11,189 nucleotides of DNA from Gammaproteobacteria bacterium (GCA_029879945.1 JAOUPJ010000099.1:1-11189); one strand, 5' to 3'; counted from the first letter of the stretch, positions 1 to 5,894 are shown. The notes: generated from the sequence alone by a model not told the origin. Translations and numbers: made by a program.

Positions 1-359
1 GTCATCATTTGTTCGGTACACCACCAGTACTCGTCTATCGTCTCACCTTTCCAGGCAAACACGGGAATGCCTGCGGCGGCAATCGCGGCGGCGGCGTGGT
101 CTTGAGTGGAAAAGATATTACAAGAAGCCCAGCGAACCTCCGCGCCCAAGGCCGTCAGTGTTTCGATCAGTACGGCTGTCTGGATGGTCATGTGCAGAGA
201 ACCAGAGATGCGGGCACCCTTCAGGGGTTGAGACGCGCCAAACTCTTCGCGCAAGGCCATCAGGCCGGGCATTTCGGTTTCTGCGATTTGGATTTCTTTG
301 CGTCCCCAGCTAGCCAGGGAAATGTCAGCGACTTTGTAATCAGTGAAGTTGGTACTCAC
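1..359 (-). CDS. ahcY: Adenosylhomocysteinase (S-adenosyl-L-homocysteine hydrolase), N-terminal part
   Basis: The enzyme reversibly hydrolyses S-adenosylhomocysteine to adenosine and homocysteine in the cytoplasm, relieving product inhibition of methyltransferases. Translating the minus strand from a GTG at 359 gives 119 codons before the window edge, so the C-terminal NAD-binding part is missing. Family features visible are the N-terminal block ending in DYKVADISLASWGRKEI (residues 7-23), the substrate-domain stretch SGSLHMTIQTAVLIETL (52-68), NIFSTQDHAAAA (81-92) and the WWC triplet (112-114). The start follows GGAGG (370-366) by 6 nt; an in-frame GTG directly upstream (362-360) would add one residue but leave only 3 nt. 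The gene lies downstream of metK on the same strand, behind its own promoter and an SAH riboswitch. Identification is very secure; which of the two adjacent GTG codons is used is less certain. Confidence 0.96.
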   Translation of the reverse strand, partial: MSTNFTDYKVADISLASWGRKEIQIAETEMPGLMALREEFGASQPLKGARISGSLHMTIQTAVLIETLTALGAEVRWASCNIFSTQDHAAAAIAAAGIPVFAWKGETIDEYWWCTEQMM

Positions 360-370
360 CACTCACCTCC
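357..370 (-). promoter_or_regulatory. ahcY ribosome-binding site with tandem GTG start codons
   Basis: On the minus strand GGAGG (370-366) is followed by two in-frame GTG codons at 362-360 and 359-357. The second has the better spacing (6 nt) and gives the usual MSTNF-type N-terminus. GGTGAG occurs twice here, at 367-362 over the Shine-Dalgarno and at 360-355 over the start codon. Both copies are complementary to CTCACC (392-387) at the 3' end of the riboswitch, so this segment is probably the switch's expression platform. Confidence 0.8.
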
Positions 371-386
371 TCTATTGTTTAAAGTT

Positions 387-460
387 GGTGAGCGCCGTTT
401 ACCGAGAGAATTGTATCTGAGCCTGACGGGACTGTCCCGCTGCAGCGCTCCTCAGATACA
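387..460 (-). promoter_or_regulatory. SAH riboswitch controlling ahcY
   Basis: The minus-strand RNA matches the S-adenosylhomocysteine riboswitch architecture. P1 is a perfect 10-bp stem (460-451 with 421-412). The conserved GAGGAGCGCUGC (453-442) follows, then a P2 hairpin (440-435 with 431-426, three-nucleotide loop), the conserved AGGCUC (424-419), and AAACGGCGCUCAC (400-388). The pseudoknot P4 forms between GAGCGC (450-445) and GCGCUC (395-390). Known members of this class raise ahcY expression when SAH accumulates. Here CUCACC (392-387) shares bases with P4 and can instead pair with GGUGAG (367-362) over the Shine-Dalgarno. SAH binding should therefore free the ribosome site, giving translational control. 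The class assignment is by eye against the known consensus; the mechanism is inferred from complementarity. Confidence 0.93.
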
Positions 461-489
461 ATGAAAGCCAATCTAGGCTTAGGCGATCA

Positions 490-517
490 ATTATAGCCTA
501 AAACCGGTATTTGTCTA
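490..517 (-). promoter_or_regulatory. Probable sigma70 promoter of ahcY
   Basis: On the minus strand a -35 box TAGACA (517-512, 5 of 6 to TTGACA) is followed after 16 bp by a perfect TATAAT (495-490). Transcription would start near 483, about 23 nt before P1 of the riboswitch, giving an approximately 125-nt leader. This arrangement separates ahcY from metK transcription. Confidence 0.8.
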
Positions 518-526
518 AAGCGTGGC

Positions 527-544
527 CGATCATCTCAGTGATCG
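527..544. repeat. Short inverted repeat upstream of the ahcY promoter
   Basis: CGATCA (527-532) and TGATCG (539-544) form a perfect 6-bp inverted repeat around a 6-nt centre. It ends 10 bp upstream of the ahcY -35 box. It could be an operator for a dimeric regulator or simply a second weak hairpin behind the metK terminator. Its size makes chance occurrence quite possible. Confidence 0.35.
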
Positions 545-553
545 ACCCTATGC

Positions 554-592
554 AAAAAGTCTGAATGCCTCGAATGTAAACATTCAAGGCAT
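554..592 (-). terminator. Intrinsic terminator-like hairpin after metK
   Basis: On the minus strand, 8 nt after the metK stop codon, a 12-bp stem (592-581 with 576-565, one G-U pair) closes a 4-nt loop. A run of five T follows at 558-554, six bases beyond the stem. The stem is convincing, but the offset U-tract makes termination efficiency uncertain. It supports metK and ahcY being separate transcription units. Confidence 0.65.
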
Positions 593-600
593 TTGGTTCC

Positions 601-1761
601 TCAAAGCCCCGCGGCGCTGCGCAAGGCGTCGGCCTTGTCTGTCTTTTCCCAGCTCAACTCCGCTTCTTCGCGCCCAAAGTGACCGTAGGCAGCAGTTTGG
701 CGATAGATGGGGCGTAGTAGATCCAGCATGGCAACGATCCCTTTGGGACGCAGGTCGAAATGCTCACGGACCAGCTCGGTGATGCGATCATTGCTGATCT
801 TGCCTGTACCAAAGGTTTCAATTGAAATCGAGGTGGGCTCGGCTACGCCAATCGCGTAACTGACCTGTATCTCACAGCGATCTGCCAGGCCCGCGGCAAC
901 GACATTCTTCGCCACATAGCGACCTGCGTAGGCCGCTGAGCGATCCACTTTGGATGGGTCCTTGCCCGAGAACGCGCCACCACCGTGACGTGCCATGCCG
1001 CCATAGGTATCGACGATGATCTTGCGGCCAGTCAGTCCGCAGTCCCCTACTGGCCCACCGATAACAAAGCGGCCTGTGGGATTGATAAAATATTTCGTGT
1101 TCTTGGTCAGCCACTCGGCGGGCATGACCGGTTTGATCACATCATCCATTATGGCCTCGCACAGGGCCTTGTGTGTGATTTCTTCACTATGCTGTGTGGA
1201 GAGTACGATGGCATCTACCGCGCAGGGCTTGCCATTTTCATAACGGAAGGTCACCTGGCTCTTGGCATCTGGACGCAACCAGGGCAACTCGCCATTTTTA
1301 CGTACCTCGGCCTGGCGCTTGACCAGTCTGTGCGCATAGGTAATAGGGGCAGGCATGAACACATCTGTCTCGTTGCTGGCATAGCCGAACATCAAGCCTT
1401 GGTCACCGGCCCCTTGTTCCTTTTCATCGCCTTCGTCCACACCCATGGCGATATCAGCAGATTGTTTATCGATAGAAGTGATAACGGCGCAAGAGGCGTA
1501 GTCAAATCCCATGTCGGACGAGTTGTACCCGATTTCCTTAACGGTCTGGCGTACGATGTCTTGCATGTCTACCCAGGCCTCGGTGGTGATTTCACCCGAG
1601 AGTATGACCATGCCGGTATTCACCATGGTCTCACAGGCGACACGGGCCTTGGGGTCTTGCGCCAGGATAGCGTCTAGAACAGCGTCTGAAATCTGATCAG
1701 CGACTTTATCTGGGTGCCCTTCTGAGACGGATTCAGAGGTGAATACGAAATCGTTTGCCAT
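601..1761 (-). CDS. metK: S-adenosylmethionine synthetase (methionine adenosyltransferase)
   Basis: This cytoplasmic enzyme makes S-adenosylmethionine from methionine and ATP, releasing phosphate and diphosphate. The 386-residue product has the usual bacterial length. It carries the ATP-binding N-terminal GHPDK (15-19), the signature hexapeptide GAGDQG (117-122) followed by LMFGYA, and the glycine-rich loop GGGAFSGKDPSKVDRSAAY (260-278) characteristic of the C-terminal domain. The ATG at 1761 is preceded by AGGA (1770-1767) at a 5-nt spacing, and the N-terminus begins directly with the family's FTSESVSEGHPDK block. It is divergent from the redoxin gene and upstream of ahcY, pairing SAM synthesis with SAH removal. 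No SAM riboswitch or MetJ-type box was seen in the 120-bp gap upstream. No disruption is visible. Confidence 0.98.
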   Translation of the reverse strand: MANDFVFTSESVSEGHPDKVADQISDAVLDAILAQDPKARVACETMVNTGMVILSGEITTEAWVDMQDIVRQTVKEIGYNSSDMGFDYASCAVITSIDKQSADIAMGVDEGDEKEQGAGDQGLMFGYASNETDVFMPAPITYAHRLVKRQAEVRKNGELPWLRPDAKSQVTFRYENGKPCAVDAIVLSTQHSEEITHKALCEAIMDDVIKPVMPAEWLTKNTKYFINPTGRFVIGGPVGDCGLTGRKIIVDTYGGMARHGGGAFSGKDPSKVDRSAAYAGRYVAKNVVAAGLADRCEIQVSYAIGVAEPTSISIETFGTGKISNDRITELVREHFDLRPKGIVAMLDLLRPIYRQTAAYGHFGREEAELSWEKTDKADALRSAAGL

Positions 1762-1796
1762 GATGATCCTCTATATTTTTCTGCAAAAACTGAAAG

Positions 1797-1824
1797 TTGA
1801 TAAAATTGGCGCACAGTTTACACT
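1797..1824 (+). promoter_or_regulatory. Candidate promoter of the redoxin gene
   Basis: TTGATA (1797-1802, 5 of 6 to the -35 consensus) and TACACT (1819-1824, 4 of 6 to the -10 consensus) are separated by 16 bp in the metK/redoxin divergent gap. They would give a leader of about 50 nt. The -10 box is weak, so this is only the best candidate on this strand. I could not pick a convincing metK promoter on the other strand. Confidence 0.4.
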
Positions 1825-1881
1825 ATCGGCCCTGCAGAATGTAGATCGAGTCCAACTTTTTCAATTTAGGAGGCAAGGTTC

Positions 1882-2445
1882 ATGGTAAGTTTACAGACCC
1901 CGGTGTGTGATTTTGGCAAAGCGGCAATTGATTTTTCCTTACCGGGCGTGGATGGCAAGACCTGGTCCCTGGCGGACTGCAAAGGTGAAAACGGGCTGCT
2001 GATCATGTTTATCTGTAATCATTGCCCCTATGTGAAGGCCATTAGAGAACGAATCGTGCGGGACGCCAAAGAGTTGGCACAGCATGGCATCAATTGCGTG
2101 GCCATCATGTCCAATGACGCGGCCCTGTATACGGAAGACTCCTTCGAGAACATGAAAAAGATCTCAGACGAGTTTGATTATCCCTTTCCTTATTTGATGG
2201 ACGAGAGCCAGGAGGTGGCCAAGGCCTACGGTGCGGTCTGTACCCCGGATTTTTTTGGCTACAACGCCGACCTGGAACTTCAGTACCGGGGCCGCCTGGA
2301 CGAGAGCCGCAAGGAAACCGCTGGGGCAGACGTGCGCAGAGACCTGTACGAGGCCATGTTGCAGGTCGCCCACACCGGCCGTGGCCCTGAAGAACAGATC
2401 CCCAGCATGGGTTGCTCCATCAAGTGGCGCGAAGAAGTGCTTTAG
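1882..2445 (+). CDS. Thioredoxin-fold redoxin (AhpC/TSA-like) with a CNHC motif
   Basis: The 187-residue product resembles the thioredoxin-like peroxiredoxin subgroup of the AhpC/TSA-redoxin superfamily. Visible features are an N-terminal redoxin segment with DFSLPGVDGKTWSL (17-30), then LLIMFICNHCPYVKAI (39-54) with a CNHC redox pair at 45 and 48. After that come a strand-helix section with the conserved NDA (98-100), and VCTPDFF after the cis-proline-type position. There is no signal peptide, so it should be cytoplasmic. It probably acts as a thiol-disulfide oxidoreductase or peroxide-handling protein; the substrate cannot be read from sequence. AGGAGG (1868-1873) sits 8 nt before the ATG. 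It is divergent from metK and upstream of tkt, but a promoter candidate separates it from tkt. The family is secure; the precise function is not. Confidence 0.88.
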   Translation: MVSLQTPVCDFGKAAIDFSLPGVDGKTWSLADCKGENGLLIMFICNHCPYVKAIRERIVRDAKELAQHGINCVAIMSNDAALYTEDSFENMKKISDEFDYPFPYLMDESQEVAKAYGAVCTPDFFGYNADLELQYRGRLDESRKETAGADVRRDLYEAMLQVAHTGRGPEEQIPSMGCSIKWREEVL

Positions 2446-2461
2446 GATAATTTATAACAAT

Positions 2462-2489
2462 TTGATTAATAAGGATAAAAACAGATAAT
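2462..2489 (+). promoter_or_regulatory. Probable promoter of the tkt operon
   Basis: TTGATT (2462-2467) and GATAAT (2484-2489, 5 of 6 to the -10 consensus) are separated by 16 bp, shortly after the redoxin stop. Transcription would start near 2496, leaving a leader of about 230 nt before tkt. The region is AT-rich, so other start sites within it are possible. Confidence 0.55.
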
Positions 2490-2541
2490 TGGATTGGCTA
2501 TTGCCCCTGACCGCGAACTTAGAGAAAATATACCCTTTTTC

Positions 2542-2561
2542 ATTATCTTACAGCGGATAAT
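2542..2561. repeat. ATTATC/GATAAT inverted repeat in the tkt leader
   Basis: ATTATC (2542-2547) and GATAAT (2556-2561) form a 6-bp inverted repeat with an 8-bp spacer. GATAA also occurs at 2447, 2474 and 2484 in the same gap. Downstream of the inferred transcription start this could be an operator or an RNA stem. The AT-rich setting makes chance likely. Confidence 0.25.
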
Positions 2562-2668
2562 TATAGGTTCCGTGGGGGCGGCTGATGCGAGAAAAGCAGA
2601 TCGCAGCGTGTCCTTTTCGCTGCTGAAAAACGGGGATATCCCCAGGTTCCCACGAATAGACGAATTCT

Positions 2669-2706
2669 GGCTGCGCCTCAAAGAGGTGTGGCCGAGACTG
2701 ATTTTT
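2669..2706 (+). terminator. Attenuator-like hairpin with U-run before tkt
   Basis: GGCTGCGCCTC (2669-2679) pairs with GAGGTGTGGCC (2683-2693) across an AAA loop, giving 11 bp of which three are G-U. Because the G-U pairs hold only in the plus-strand RNA, selection for that transcript is suggested. A T-run lies at 2702-2706, eight bases after the stem, and the tkt ribosome site follows at 2717-2721. It could act as an attenuator, an RNA-processing site or part of the leader structure. The separated U-run argues against a fully efficient terminator. Confidence 0.5.
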
Positions 2707-2728
2707 ATAATCTTTGAGAGGAAAAGCA

Positions 2729-4720
2729 ATGACAGCTCGTAGAGAACTTGCCAATGCCATACGTGCATTGAGTATGGATGCAGTGCAAAAAGCCAAGTCC
2801 GGGCACCCTGGAGCGCCTATGGGCATGGCGGATATCGCTGAAGTCCTGTGGAACGATTTTTTATCGCACAATCCCACGAATCCAAAATGGCCCAACCGTG
2901 ACCGGTTTATCCTGTCCAATGGCCACGGCTCCATGTTGATCTATTCCTTATTACACCTTTCTGGCTACGACTTGCCCATGGATGAGTTGAAGAAATTCCG
3001 TCAACTCCATTCCCGTACCCCAGGCCATCCTGAGTACGGTTACACACCGGGTGTGGAAACCACAACAGGTCCGCTGGGACAAGGGATTGCCAATGGCGTG
3101 GGTATGGCGATCGCCGAGAGAATGCTGGCTGGCCAATTCAACCGGGATGGCCACCACATCGTTGACCACTACACCTACGTGTTCATGGGTGACGGCTGTA
3201 TGATGGAAGGGATATCTCACGAAGCCTGTTCACTGGCCGGCACCCTGGGTCTGGGCAAGTTGATCGCCTTCTGGGACGATAATGGCATTTCTATCGATGG
3301 ACACGTTGAAGGCTGGTTTACCGATGATACGGCAGCCCGATTTGAGGCCTATGGCTGGCACGTGGTTCGTGGCGTAGACGGCCATGACGCAGAGGCCATC
3401 GCCAAGGCGGTTCGTGAAGCTCGTTCTGTCAACGATAAGCCTACTTTGATCTGTACCAAGACGGTGATCGGCTTTGGTGCGCCAAATCTATGTGGCACGC
3501 ACGACTGTCATGGTGCGCCGTTGGGCGATACCGAAATCGCTGCCACACGTAGGAACCTGGGTTGGAATCATGCACCTTTTGAAATCCCCAGTGAAATCTA
3601 TGCGGGTTGGGATGCCAAAGAAAAAGGGGAGGCGGCCGAGTCTGCCTGGAATGACAAGTTCGCAGCGTATAAAGCGGCCCATCCTAAATTGGCAGCTGAA
3701 TTTGAAAGACGTGTGGCCGGCGATCTGCCTGCCAACTGGGAAGCGGCCATCACTGACCACATTGAAGCAGTGAATGCCAAGGCGGATAGCCCAGCAACTC
3801 GTAAGGCGTCTCAAAACTCTCTAACTACGATTGCCGGCATCATGCCTGAGCTGGTGGGTGGTTCTGCCGACTTGGCACCCTCCAATCTGACTACCTGGCC
3901 AGATTGTCGAGCCCTGACGGCCACGGAGTCCGATGCCAACTACATCCATTACGGTGTGCGCGAATTCGCTATGGCAGCATTGATGAACGGCATCACCTTA
4001 CACGGTGGGTTCCGTCCATTTGGAGGCACCTTCCTGATGTTCTCTGAATATGCGCGTAATGCACTGCGCATGTCTGCATTAATGAAAGTGCCTTCTATCT
4101 ATGTATTCACGCACGATTCCATCGGTTTGGGTGAAGACGGTCCTACACATCAACCCGTCGAGCAGGTTTCTACGCTACGCTTGATGCCAAACATGAACGT
4201 ATGGCGTCCAGCCGATGCAGTGGAAACGGCCGTGGCGTGGCGTTCGGCAATTGAATCCAAGCAAACTCCAACAAGTTTGATCTTGAGTCGTCAAGGTCTT
4301 CCACATCAGGAACGTGACGCGACCCAAATGGCGCATATTGCACGGGGTGGCTATGTATTGAAAGAAAGCAGTGGTTCACCCGACCTGATTCTGATTGCGA
4401 CGGGTTCTGAAGTGGCTCTTGCCATGGGCGCAGCCGCTGAACTGGAAGGCAAGGGTAAGAGTGTACGTGTCGTCTCTATGCCTTGTTCAGAAATTTTTGA
4501 TGCCCAAGACGCAGCCTACAAAGAGTCTGTATTACCTACTGGCGTGACGGCCCGTGTTGCCGTTGAAGCAGGTGTAACCGGCTTTTGGCACAAATACGTG
4601 GGTCTGCGCGGTGCGGTCGTGGGTATCGATCGATTTGGTGAGTCTGCTCCAGACAAGCATTTGTTTGAAGAATTTGGATTTACCGTGGACAACGTAGTCA
4701 AAACTGCCGAGTCACTATAA
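2729..4720 (+). CDS. tkt: Transketolase
   Basis: This thiamine-diphosphate enzyme moves two-carbon ketol units between sugar phosphates, linking glycolysis to the pentose phosphate or Calvin cycle. The 663-residue product has the same length as E. coli TktA and opens almost identically to it. Active-site features are H26 in SGHPGAP, H66 in NGHGS, GPLGQG (114-119) and the ThDP/metal motif GDG (154-156) ending at N185. H261, the catalytic glutamate E412 in GVREFAMAAL and H474 in DGPTHQPVEQ are also present. The reading frame is open from a TTG at 2714, but the ATG at 2729 is the right start: AGAGG (2717-2721) lies 7 nt upstream and the protein then aligns with the family from residue 1. It heads the carbon-metabolism block behind a long structured leader, with a hairpin and gap downstream. 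Confidence 0.97.
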   Translation: MTARRELANAIRALSMDAVQKAKSGHPGAPMGMADIAEVLWNDFLSHNPTNPKWPNRDRFILSNGHGSMLIYSLLHLSGYDLPMDELKKFRQLHSRTPGHPEYGYTPGVETTTGPLGQGIANGVGMAIAERMLAGQFNRDGHHIVDHYTYVFMGDGCMMEGISHEACSLAGTLGLGKLIAFWDDNGISIDGHVEGWFTDDTAARFEAYGWHVVRGVDGHDAEAIAKAVREARSVNDKPTLICTKTVIGFGAPNLCGTHDCHGAPLGDTEIAATRRNLGWNHAPFEIPSEIYAGWDAKEKGEAAESAWNDKFAAYKAAHPKLAAEFERRVAGDLPANWEAAITDHIEAVNAKADSPATRKASQNSLTTIAGIMPELVGGSADLAPSNLTTWPDCRALTATESDANYIHYGVREFAMAALMNGITLHGGFRPFGGTFLMFSEYARNALRMSALMKVPSIYVFTHDSIGLGEDGPTHQPVEQVSTLRLMPNMNVWRPADAVETAVAWRSAIESKQTPTSLILSRQGLPHQERDATQMAHIARGGYVLKESSGSPDLILIATGSEVALAMGAAAELEGKGKSVRVVSMPCSEIFDAQDAAYKESVLPTGVTARVAVEAGVTGFWHKYVGLRGAVVGIDRFGESAPDKHLFEEFGFTVDNVVKTAESL

Positions 4721-4727
4721 AAAATTT

Positions 4728-4762
4728 TTGGGCGCTCCCATATGAGCGCCCAATCTGATTTT
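4728..4762 (+). terminator. tkt-gap intercistronic hairpin
   Basis: TTGGGCGCTC (4728-4737) and GAGCGCCCAA (4744-4753) form a perfect 10-bp stem with a 6-nt loop, starting 7 bases after the tkt stop. The following sequence has only a broken T-rich stretch (4754-4762), while AAAAATTTTT precedes the stem. It is probably a partial terminator or an mRNA end-protecting structure that lets gap and tkt be expressed at different levels. Confidence 0.65.
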
Positions 4763-4789
4763 GTTCTATTAAGCATTGGAGAAATTGAA

Positions 4790-5794
4790 ATGACTGTTAA
4801 AGTAGGTATAAACGGATTCGGCCGTATCGGTCGTATGGCATTCCGTGCTATTTCACAAGACTTCCCAGATATGCAAGTGGTTGCCATTAACGATTTGTTG
4901 GATGCCGATTATCTTGCATATATGCTGCAATATGATTCTGTGCATGGTCGCTTCAAAGGCGACGTGTCTGTCGATAACGGCAGCCTGATCGTAAACGGTA
5001 ACAAGATCCGTTTGACTGCAGAACGCAATCCTGCCGACCTGGCATGGGGTGATGTAGACGTAGACGTGGTTCTGGAATGTACCGGTTTCTTCCTGACGAC
5101 TGAAACTTGCCAGGCACACATCGACGCAGGCGCCAAGAAGGTTGTTCAATCTGCGCCTTCCAAAGACGATACTCCCATGTTCGTCTATGGTGTTAACCAC
5201 GAGTCATATGCGGGTCAGAACATCGTTTCTGCCGCGTCTTGTACCACAAACTGCCTGGCGCCTTTGGCCAAGGTTATTCATGAAAACTTCGGTATCAAGC
5301 GTGGTCTGATGTCTACTGTTCACGCTGCTACGGCTACGCAAAAAACGGTAGATGGTCCTTCACAAAAAGACTGGCGCGGTGGTCGTGGAATTCTGGAAAA
5401 CATCATTCCTTCTTCCACAGGTGCTGCCAAGGCGGTAGGTAAGGTTCTTCCCGACCTGAACGGCAAATTGACAGGTATGGCTTTCCGCGTACCCACTTCA
5501 GACGTGTCTGTTGTGGACTTGACGGTTGAGCTGGAAAAGTCTGCTTCTTATGACGAAATCTGTGCCACGGTTAAAAAGGCATCTCAATCGGGTGCCATCA
5601 GTGAGACCTTGTCTTACACTGAAGACAAAGTAGTTGCTACTGATTTTCGTGGCGTAAGCTATTCCTCTATTTTCGATGCCGAAGCCGGTATCGCCCTAGA
5701 TGGAACATTCGTTAAGCTGGTTGCCTGGTATGACAACGAATACGGTTATACCTGCAATATGTTGCGATTCACTCGCCACGTTGCGGCCAACTAG
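4790..5794 (+). CDS. gap: Glyceraldehyde-3-phosphate dehydrogenase, type I, NAD-type
   Basis: This enzyme interconverts glyceraldehyde 3-phosphate and 1,3-bisphosphoglycerate using phosphate and a nicotinamide cofactor in the cytoplasm. The 334-residue protein has the family's usual length. The Rossmann motif GINGFGRIGR lies at residues 6-15, and AINDLL (32-37) places an aspartate (D35) at the end of the second strand, as in NAD-preferring E. coli GapA. The catalytic cysteine is C151 in SAASCTTNCLAP, with H178 in STVHAAT as its base partner. The C-terminal WYDNEYGY (approximately 314-321) is intact. The frame is open from an ATG at 4742 inside the upstream hairpin loop, but the ATG at 4790, 7 nt after GGAGA (4778-4782), gives the standard N-terminus. 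It sits between tkt and pgk, with a hairpin on each side. Confidence 0.97.
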   Translation: MTVKVGINGFGRIGRMAFRAISQDFPDMQVVAINDLLDADYLAYMLQYDSVHGRFKGDVSVDNGSLIVNGNKIRLTAERNPADLAWGDVDVDVVLECTGFFLTTETCQAHIDAGAKKVVQSAPSKDDTPMFVYGVNHESYAGQNIVSAASCTTNCLAPLAKVIHENFGIKRGLMSTVHAATATQKTVDGPSQKDWRGGRGILENIIPSSTGAAKAVGKVLPDLNGKLTGMAFRVPTSDVSVVDLTVELEKSASYDEICATVKKASQSGAISETLSYTEDKVVATDFRGVSYSSIFDAEAGIALDGTFVKLVAWYDNEYGYTCNMLRFTRHVAAN

Positions 5795-5804
5795 TTGGTA
5801 GATT

Positions 5805-5842
5805 AAAGCTAAAGGGGTGGCTCAGTGTCACCCCTTCGCTTT
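5805..5842 (+). terminator. First gap-pgk intercistronic hairpin
   Basis: AAGGGGTG (5812-5819) pairs with CACCCCTT (5829-5836) across a 9-nt loop. AAAGC (5805-5809) with GCTTT (5838-5842) extends the stem beyond a small internal loop. No U-tract follows directly. It may be a leaky terminator or stabilise the 3' end of a gap-specific mRNA. Confidence 0.6.
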
Positions 5843-5845
5843 GCT

Positions 5846-5894
5846 AAAAATGATTTGGTAAGTATTTTCCCTAAGTATTTTCCAAATCATTTTT
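5846..5894 (+). terminator. Second gap-pgk hairpin, long stem ending in U-run
   Basis: AAAAATGATTTGG (5846-5858) and CCAAATCATTTTT (5882-5894) form a perfect 13-bp stem around a 23-nt loop. The five T at the 3' end pair with five A, as in A-tract/U-tract terminators, but the stem core is AT-rich and the loop is large. It lies 24 bp before the pgk start codon. It could be a partial terminator, an RNase processing site or a protein-binding site. Confidence 0.55.
5859..5883. repeat. Tandem 12-bp repeat in the gap-pgk hairpin loop
   Basis: TAAGTATTTTCC occurs at 5859-5870 and again at 5872-5883, separated by one C, a period of 13 bp. The pair fills the loop of the 13-bp stem, and the second copy runs two bases into its 3' arm. 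This looks like a tandem duplication or a pair of binding sites. Confidence 0.75.

Larger units (their letters stand above)
2496..2706 (+). promoter_or_regulatory. Structured, unrecognised leader of tkt
   Basis: The roughly 280-bp gap between the redoxin gene and tkt has no credible coding sequence but much RNA-like structure. A closing helix pairs TT-CGTGGG (2568-2576, one bulged base) with CCCACGAA (2649-2656). Inside are GCAGCG/CGCTGC (2603-2608 with 2618-2623) and the palindrome GGGGATATCCCC (2632-2643), which can fold as a 4-bp stem-loop. The first inner hairpin competes with GCTG..GCGA (2581-2590) pairing to TCGCAGC (2601-2607). The closing helix competes with TTGCCCC (2501-2507) pairing to GGGGGCGG (2574-2581). 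A terminator-like hairpin follows at 2669. Competing folds before a metabolic gene suggest a cis-regulatory RNA. I do not recognise a known class, and a standalone small RNA is the alternative. Confidence 0.5.

Noticed and set aside
9..464. Plus-strand ORF of 151 codons
   Set aside because: It lies opposite ahcY and the SAH riboswitch, has no family resemblance, and the minus strand encodes an unmistakable adenosylhomocysteinase.
985..1677. Plus-strand ORF of 230 codons inside metK
   Set aside because: It is an antisense shadow of the conserved metK coding sequence, with no Shine-Dalgarno and no recognisable domains.
1762..1881. MetJ box or SAM riboswitch upstream of metK
   Set aside because: No AGACGTCT-like repeats and no SAM-aptamer-like pairing could be found in this short gap.
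2714..2728. TTG at 2714 as the start of transketolase
   Set aside because: It would translate the Shine-Dalgarno itself. The ATG at 2729 has correct spacing and matches the family N-terminus.
2496..2728. TPP riboswitch or 6S RNA in the tkt leader
   Set aside because: The conserved CUGAGA and thi-box segments of TPP riboswitches were not seen, and the end-to-end pairing and central bubble of 6S RNA are absent.
2494..2742. Plus-strand 82-codon ORF in the redoxin-tkt gap
   Set aside because: It begins at a TTG without a Shine-Dalgarno, overlaps the tkt start in another frame and runs through RNA-like hairpins. A structured leader explains the region better.
4742..4789. ATG at 4742 as the start of GAPDH
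   Set aside because: It lies in the loop of the tkt-gap hairpin with no ribosome site, and would add 16 residues before the standard N-terminus that begins at 4790.
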